Shown: positions 1-4,196 of the stretch, piece after piece | Position numbering within the stretch: the first letter of the stretch is position 1 | Layout: each line of letters starts with the position of its first letter | Assembly (NCBI GenBank): GCA_945870085.1 | Contig: CAMBQX010000101.1 | Span: forward strand, 1-6,369 | Direction: 5' to 3' | Length of the DNA stretch: 6,369 nucleotides | From: Bifidobacterium breve | Lineage (GTDB): Bacteria > Actinomycetota > Actinomycetes > S36-B12 | The notes under the pieces: model-generated | Seen by the model: the letters and a program-made list of their open reading frames with translations, nothing else | Told to the model about the DNA's origin: nothing | The model's database searches: none | Made by a program: the position numbers and the translations under genes

Positions 1-135
1 GCCCGACCCGTTGGGTCCGAGGAACCCCGTAACTCGTCCTGGGTGCACCTTGAATGACAAATCAGAAACTGCCTGCACCTTGCCGAATACCTTGGTGAGG
101 CTCGTGACTGTGAGAAGTTGCCCCTGAGGTGACAT
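1..135 (-). CDS. ABC-2 type exporter ATP-binding protein, N-terminal 45 codons (partial)
   Basis: Read on the minus strand from the ATG at 135, the frame stays open to the window edge and gives 45 residues. They contain the typical start of an ABC ATPase: a first beta strand (LLTVTSLTKVFG, residues 7-18), the A-loop region (VQAVSDLSF, 20-28), and RVTGFLGPNGSG (34-45), which is Walker A up to the residue before its invariant Lys. The RVTGFLGPNG wording is characteristic of ABC-2 type drug, lipid or polysaccharide exporter ATPases of actinobacteria, so the protein probably energises a separate membrane permease at the cytoplasmic face. The substrate cannot be told from this piece; the permease, Walker B and signature motif lie outside. 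It is divergent from the aldehyde dehydrogenase gene. The start has no Shine-Dalgarno sequence but has a TACGAT box six bases upstream, which supports a leaderless message starting at this ATG. The family call is strong; the exporter subtype is inferred from the motif wording. Confidence 0.88.
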   Translation of the reverse strand, partial: MSPQGQLLTVTSLTKVFGKVQAVSDLSFKVHPGRVTGFLGPNGSG

Positions 136-159
136 CTGCACATCGTATCGGGCTAGATT
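129..159 (+). promoter_or_regulatory. Leaderless promoter of the aldehyde dehydrogenase gene
   Basis: The -10 box is TAGATT at 154-159, followed by six bases and the ATG at 166. The likely -35 is GTGACA at 129-134, five of six matches to TTGACA with a rather long 19-base spacer. The -35 overlaps the first codons of the divergent ABC gene. No Shine-Dalgarno sequence lies in the short gap before the ATG (CTGCCC), so a leaderless transcript is the simplest reading. The -10 box is better supported than the -35. Confidence 0.62.
142..147 (-). promoter_or_regulatory. -10 box (TACGAT) of the leaderless ABC ATPase promoter
   Basis: On the minus strand TACGAT fits the actinobacterial TANNNT -10 consensus. 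It is followed by exactly six bases (GTGCAG) and then the ATG at 135, so transcription would start at or next to the A of the start codon. I see no convincing -35: the best candidate, TTCCAT on the minus strand at 171-166, matches TTGACA at only three of six bases and lies inside the first codons of the divergent gene. This is inferred from sequence pattern and from the same geometry at three other starts in the window. Confidence 0.6.
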
Positions 160-165
160 CTGCCC

Positions 166-1617
166 ATGGAACAACTCATCCCAGGAATCCAAGTTACCGA
201 AGTCACCCCCGTCCCATTATGTGGTGAACTGACCGCGGGGGCCGCCGTCATCGAGGTGCATTCACCATTTGATGGCGCCCTGCTGGGCCAGGTACCAGCG
301 CTGACGGCCGCCGATGTTGACGCCGGCGTTGCGTATGCGCGTAAGGCAATGCAGGAGCACCCGTTGCCACAATGGCAGCGCGCCGAAATATTGGATAAAG
401 CTGCGGTTTTGATGGCAGAGCGCAGAGATGACTTCGCGATTGCTATCGCCCGCGAATCCGCAAAGCCGATCAAGACGGCGCGTGGTGAGGCCGATCGCGC
501 GATTGCGACTTTCCAGTTCTCCAGCGCGGTGGCGCGCACTCTCACCGGAGACACCGTGCCATTAGAGGCGGCAGCTGTCGGGGGCGGCAAAATCGGATTC
601 ACGCTTCGGGTTCCCGTTGGTGTTGTGGGAGCGATTTCACCATTCAACTTCCCGCTTAACCTTGTGGTGCACAAAGTCGGACCGGCGATTGCTGCGGGCT
701 GCGCGGTGGTTTTGAAACCGGCTTCGCAGACCCCTTTTTCTTCGATCTTGCTCGCCCGCTTACTCGCCGATGCCGGCTTACCTGATGGTTACCTTCAGAT
801 CGTCACCGGCAGTGGTGGCACGGTCGGCAACGCCCTTGTTGATCACCCAGGCGTTGCCTTGATTAGTTTCACCGGCTCCCCGGATGTGGGCTGGGGTATT
901 CGGGCGCGGGCACCGCGTAAGCGCGTCGGACTTGAACTTGGCAATAACGCTCCGGTGATTATTGAGGCCGATGGTGATTGGGCCACCGCAGCGACGAAGA
1001 TCAAGTTAGCCGGGTTCGCCCATGCCGGCCAATCCTGTATTTCGACGCAGCGGGTGTTGGTGCATCAAAGTATCGCTGAAGATTTTGTTGCCAAGCTCGT
1101 TGAGAAGGTAAATGAGTTGGTTGTAGGTGACCCAATGGATGAGGCCACTGATGTTTCGGCCCTGATCTCGCGGGCTGAGCGTGACCGAGTTGTTAGCTGG
1201 ATAGCAGAGGCTGTGTCAGCCGGAGGAAAGGTCGCTTGCGGCGGGGAGCTAGATGCCAACGGCGTATTATGTCCAACCGTTATCGTCAACGCAAAGCCTG
1301 AAATGAATATTTGCGCCCTCGAGGTTTTCGGCCCGGTAGTGGCGGTTCAGACCTATGAGTCCTATGACGAAGCCCTTCGGATCGCCAATGACACCAGATA
1401 TGGCCTGCAAGCGGCGGTTTTCACGTCAGATATTGCTAAAGGTATGCAAGCAGCTCGGACTTTGGACTTTGGCGGCGTGCTGATCAATGAGGTGCCAACG
1501 TGGCGAGCCGATCAGATGCCCTATGGCGGGATCCGGGATTCGGGTAACACCCGAGAAGGTCCGGCATATTCGGTCCGCGAAATGACCGAGGAGCGCTTGA
1601 TTATCATTTCAGGGTAG
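166..1617 (+). CDS. NAD(P)-dependent aldehyde dehydrogenase (lactaldehyde / succinate-semialdehyde dehydrogenase-like)
   Basis: This is a complete 483-residue member of the aldehyde dehydrogenase superfamily, the usual length, which oxidises an aldehyde to a carboxylate in the cytoplasm. The family's functional residues are present: oxyanion-hole Asn161 in SPFNFPLN, cofactor-binding Lys184 in VVLKPA, the FTGS turn of the Rossmann fold (235-238), general base Glu257 in LELGN, nucleophile Cys291 in GQSCIS, and Glu386 in LEVFGP. The wording GFTLRVPVGVVGAISPFNFP, plus VPTWRADQMPYGGIRDSG near the C-terminus, resembles the family 21 / lactaldehyde dehydrogenase-like branch rather than betaine or phenylacetaldehyde enzymes. 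The substrate is not determined; succinate semialdehyde, lactaldehyde or another short hydroxy-aldehyde are all possible. A small oddity is Leu385, where most relatives have an acidic residue before the conserved Glu (usually EE.FGP). The ATG at 166 is chosen because a -10 box sits six bases before it. It does not share an obvious pathway with its neighbours. Confidence 0.93.
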   Translation: MEQLIPGIQVTEVTPVPLCGELTAGAAVIEVHSPFDGALLGQVPALTAADVDAGVAYARKAMQEHPLPQWQRAEILDKAAVLMAERRDDFAIAIARESAKPIKTARGEADRAIATFQFSSAVARTLTGDTVPLEAAAVGGGKIGFTLRVPVGVVGAISPFNFPLNLVVHKVGPAIAAGCAVVLKPASQTPFSSILLARLLADAGLPDGYLQIVTGSGGTVGNALVDHPGVALISFTGSPDVGWGIRARAPRKRVGLELGNNAPVIIEADGDWATAATKIKLAGFAHAGQSCISTQRVLVHQSIAEDFVAKLVEKVNELVVGDPMDEATDVSALISRAERDRVVSWIAEAVSAGGKVACGGELDANGVLCPTVIVNAKPEMNICALEVFGPVVAVQTYESYDEALRIANDTRYGLQAAVFTSDIAKGMQAARTLDFGGVLINEVPTWRADQMPYGGIRDSGNTREGPAYSVREMTEERLIIISG

Positions 1618-1624
1618 CCGGTGG

Positions 1625-1653
1625 TTTACGCCTCGGGACAAGTGTTTTAGAGT
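1625..1653 (+). promoter_or_regulatory. Leaderless promoter of the L,D-transpeptidase gene
   Basis: In the 42-base gap after the aldehyde dehydrogenase stop there is a -35-like TTTACG (1625-1630), a 17-base spacer, and a -10 TAGAGT (1648-1653) ending six bases before the GTG at 1660. The -35 matches TTGACA at four of six bases at the ideal spacing. The G-run between the box and GTG abuts the start codon and is too close to serve as a Shine-Dalgarno sequence, so a leaderless GTG start is likely. The placement suggests the transpeptidase gene has its own promoter despite following closely on the upstream gene. Confidence 0.62.
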
Positions 1654-1659
1654 AGGGGG

Positions 1660-3000
1660 GTGCTTCCCCCACGTCGCCTCGCCTTGACCGTGGCCATAAC
1701 TTTGGCGGCCAATGCCATAGCGTTTATTGGTGCAACTACCGCCCGAGCGGTCGAGCCGTACCCATCAGCCCCAACCGTCACCGCGGTAAATTCCGGCCCC
1801 GCCGCCACTGAACTGCAGGTTGTCTACACCGCGCCTTTAACGGCTGGCGGTTCCTCAATTACGGCCTATCAGGTTTCAATTGACGGCGGCACCACCTGGT
1901 TCACCTGCGCTGGTACCACGGGGACATGCCCACTGGGCAGTTTGAGGAGTGGGCAGACCTACTCAGTGATACTGCGCGCGGTCAATGCAACAGGTGCCGG
2001 CGAGATCAGCAATACCGGAGTCGGGATCCCCTCCGCGGCGATTACCGAATCGGCCGATAAACCGAAAGTCCTGCCTAAGCCGCGCGTGCGAGTTAGCGCG
2101 ACATTCAATGCGGCAAGCAACAATCTCGGGGTAACTAGCCCAACCGTCCGGCTAGGGGTCGGCGCTTTACCGAAATTTCGATTTAGTCGCGATATCTCTA
2201 ATAAAGCTGCCGTCGAAAGAAATCTCGCGGTCACCGCCACCAATCAAGATGGCATCGTGCGTGGTGTACCGGGAGCATGGGGCTGGCTGGACAACCGCAG
2301 TGTGGTTTTTCGGCCACGCACTTGGTGGCCTGGAAACTCGACCATCAACATCACCTCCGAACTTGACAGCGCAGTTCTTGGTATGAGCGGAAGTACACAT
2401 GTAGTTGGGTCCACCGCGCTGGCCCGCACCTATTCATTCTTGACGGGCAACAGTGTTGTCATAGAGGTTGATGGCAAGACCGACCGAATGAGTGTGTTCA
2501 TAGATGGCGTAAAGCGGAAGATTTTCCCGGTCTCCTTGGGGGCCGCAGGCTGGGAAACTTCCAATGGCGTCAAAGTGATCAGCGTCGACAAGGAACCACT
2601 TCACACGTACACGAGCGAGGCGCTAGGTATCACTGACCTCGACGAGCAATACCTCCTGCCGGATATCCCGTGGAACACTCGGATTACACCTACCGGAGAA
2701 TTTATCCACGCGGCACCTTGGGCGTACTCAAGGATCGGGAAATGGAATGGCTCGCATGGGTGCACGAATATGTTTGAGTCCGATGCGAAATGGATCTATG
2801 ATAACACTGTCCCTGGAGATGTCGTTGTTTACTCGAATACCAATGGGCAAACCGTGGAGCCATGGAATGGGCCCGGGGGGCTCTGGAATATCCCGTGGGC
2901 TCTTTGGTTGGAAAAATCCGCACTTCACAGCGCCGTGCCGGATACTTCGGCAGCAACGGGTTCGGGCACTACTACCCCGGTCGAATCGGCAGGGGTCTAG
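1660..3000 (+). CDS. Secreted L,D-transpeptidase with FnIII, Ig-like and YkuD domains
   Basis: The 446-residue product has a Sec-type signal peptide (PPRR n-region, hydrophobic core about 7-25, ATTARA cleavage site near residue 30). Next is a fibronectin type III domain (about 36-125, with AYQVSIDGG and TYSVILRAVNATG), then an Ig-like domain (about 140-262, with FSRDISNKAAVERNL and VVFRPRTWWPG) like that preceding the catalytic domain in mycobacterial Ldts. The YkuD catalytic domain spans about 265-395. Its active site is HAAPW with His350, then SHGCTNM with His366 and nucleophile Cys368; the 18-residue His-Cys spacing matches LdtMt2. A conserved NIPWALWL segment follows (410-417), then a Ser/Thr-rich tail (427-446). 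Such enzymes form 3-3 cross-links in peptidoglycan outside the membrane or attach proteins to it. No lipobox cysteine is seen, so the mature form is probably soluble or membrane-held by an uncleaved signal. The GTG start is chosen because it gives the complete signal peptide and has a -10 box six bases upstream. Cys83 and Cys90 in the FnIII domain could form a disulfide. Confidence 0.93.
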   Translation: MLPPRRLALTVAITLAANAIAFIGATTARAVEPYPSAPTVTAVNSGPAATELQVVYTAPLTAGGSSITAYQVSIDGGTTWFTCAGTTGTCPLGSLRSGQTYSVILRAVNATGAGEISNTGVGIPSAAITESADKPKVLPKPRVRVSATFNAASNNLGVTSPTVRLGVGALPKFRFSRDISNKAAVERNLAVTATNQDGIVRGVPGAWGWLDNRSVVFRPRTWWPGNSTINITSELDSAVLGMSGSTHVVGSTALARTYSFLTGNSVVIEVDGKTDRMSVFIDGVKRKIFPVSLGAAGWETSNGVKVISVDKEPLHTYTSEALGITDLDEQYLLPDIPWNTRITPTGEFIHAAPWAYSRIGKWNGSHGCTNMFESDAKWIYDNTVPGDVVVYSNTNGQTVEPWNGPGGLWNIPWALWLEKSALHSAVPDTSAATGSGTTTPVESAGV

Positions 3001-3014
3001 ACACCCGGTAGCGT
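2986..3014 (+). promoter_or_regulatory. Leaderless promoter of sbcDC
   Basis: A -10 box TAGCGT (3009-3014) ends six bases before the sbcD ATG at 3021. A -35-like TCGGCA (2986-2991, four of six matches to TTGACA) lies 17 bases upstream, inside the last codons of the transpeptidase gene. No Shine-Dalgarno sequence is visible in the 20-base gap. sbcDC can therefore be transcribed on its own, although readthrough from upstream is not excluded because no terminator is seen between the genes. Confidence 0.6.
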
Positions 3015-3020
3015 CGCACT

Positions 3021-4196
3021 ATGCGACTGCTGCACACCTCGGATTGGCACCTTGGGCGCACCCTGCATGGGTATAGATTGCAGGAGGCGCAGGAGCAGGC
3101 ACTCAATTTCCTTGTCGATCTAGCTATTAGCCGCTCGGTTGATGCCGTAATCGTTGCGGGTGACGTTTTTGACCGCGCAATCCCACCCGTTGAGTCACTG
3201 CGACTTTTTAATGGGATCATCGAGAGCCTCGCCGCCGCCGGAATTGTCACGGTGGTAACCGCCGGCAATCACGACAGCGGTGATCGATTGGCGATTTACT
3301 CCGGAGTGTTGCAGCCAGGTGTGCACGTTGTCGGCTCATTAAGCGAAGTTGGCTCAGCAATCGAACTGGAAGATGAGTTCGGGGCAGTAGTGCTTTACCC
3401 ACTGCCTTATCTGGAGCCAGATGTGGCCCGCGAGGTTCTTGGCCAGCCAGAAGCAAAGCTTGAGCGCAGTCATGAGGCGGTAATGAATGCGGCACTTGAT
3501 CGCATTGCCGCTGATATCGCTGCGCGTGGCACGACTAGGGCAGTGGCAATCGGCCACGCATTCGTTGCTTCCAGTGGCATAAATTGTGAGACCTCTGAAA
3601 GCGAGCGAGATTTAACGGTTGGGGGAGTTCAAGTTGTCCCTGCTAGCAGCTTTGCGGGCCGGGGCCTAACGTACGTGGCACTTGGCCACCTGCACCGACA
3701 GCAACTTGTTAACTCAGCGGGCCCAATGATTTCTTATAGTGGCTCGTTACTGCGGTATTCAATTTCAGAAACACGGCACATCAAGTGTGCGCTAATTGTC
3801 GATATAGGTGAGGCCGGGAGCGAGCCGGCTGTAGAGCCGGTGGAAATACCCCAGCCGCGACCGATGAGCCGCCTGCGAGGCCGCATCGAAGACCTTTTAA
3901 GTGACAAATATGAAGATGAGCGTGAACACTTCGTGGAACTTGTGGTGACCGACGCTCAATCCCCAGATCGGATGCATGCCCGTCTCGATATCGTGTTCCC
4001 GTATGCCTTGCGCAAGCTCTATGAACCCGAAGGGCGGGATGAATCCGCTATTACTGGGCGCGGCGATGCTCGCGGCAAGGAGCCGTTGGAATTAATCGGC
4101 GACTTCTACTCGAAAGTGACAGGTGCGCCGCCAGCAACGGACGAGGCTAAATTACTGCGTGAGATATATGAACTAGTTCGCGACCGGGTTACCTGA
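3021..4196 (+). CDS. sbcD: SbcD, Mre11-type nuclease subunit of SbcCD
   Basis: This 391-residue protein is a calcineurin-like metallophosphoesterase of the Mre11/SbcD family, the Mn-dependent nuclease partner of SbcC. The complex opens hairpins and trims blocked double-strand ends, acting on the nucleoid. All phosphoesterase motifs are visible: SDWHLG with Asp8 and His10, GDVFDR with Asp48, GNHDS with Asn83 and His84, GHA with His179, and GHLH with His223 and His225. SESERDLTVGG (192-202) and SYSGSLLRYS (239-248) are also typical of SbcD. The region from about residue 270 to the end is the capping domain that contacts DNA and SbcC; residues 310-340 (VTDAQSPDRMHARL onward) have the form usual in actinobacterial SbcD. 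The length is normal for the family. The ATG is supported by the TAGCGT box six bases upstream and by the first beta strand beginning at residue 2. The stop codon overlaps the sbcC start by one base, so the two are almost certainly co-translated. Confidence 0.97.
   Translation: MRLLHTSDWHLGRTLHGYRLQEAQEQALNFLVDLAISRSVDAVIVAGDVFDRAIPPVESLRLFNGIIESLAAAGIVTVVTAGNHDSGDRLAIYSGVLQPGVHVVGSLSEVGSAIELEDEFGAVVLYPLPYLEPDVAREVLGQPEAKLERSHEAVMNAALDRIAADIAARGTTRAVAIGHAFVASSGINCETSESERDLTVGGVQVVPASSFAGRGLTYVALGHLHRQQLVNSAGPMISYSGSLLRYSISETRHIKCALIVDIGEAGSEPAVEPVEIPQPRPMSRLRGRIEDLLSDKYEDEREHFVELVVTDAQSPDRMHARLDIVFPYALRKLYEPEGRDESAITGRGDARGKEPLELIGDFYSKVTGAPPATDEAKLLREIYELVRDRVT

Noticed and set aside
153..674. 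A 173-codon open frame on the minus strand opposite the start of the aldehyde dehydrogenase gene.
   Set aside because: It is Ala/Ser/Thr-rich with no recognisable motif, and lies antisense to a well-conserved domain of a clear gene, so it is a shadow of that gene's codon bias.
1618..1659. Searched for an intrinsic terminator between the aldehyde dehydrogenase and transpeptidase genes.
   Set aside because: The only dyad, GGGGGG/CCCCC, is at the next start codon and is followed by no T-run, so it is not a terminator.
1660..1750. Possible twin-arginine (Tat) signal in the transpeptidase (PPRRLALTV).
   Set aside because: It lacks the polar residue before RR and the Phe-Leu-Lys core of a Tat motif, and Ldts with this fold are normally Sec substrates.
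2747..3076. A 109-codon plus-strand frame spanning the transpeptidase end and the sbcD start.
   Set aside because: It overlaps two confident genes in another frame and has no domain signature; its segment over sbcD is just the +1 reading of the SDWHLG region.
3082..3087. A perfect AGGAGG in the early sbcD gene.
   Set aside because: No ATG, GTG or TTG follows at translation-initiation distance; it encodes part of the normal SbcD helix.
3820..3840. Direct repeat GAGCCGG spaced by a few bases in sbcD.
   Set aside because: It encodes SEPAVEPVE in the linker before the capping domain and is explained by repeated Glu-Pro codons.
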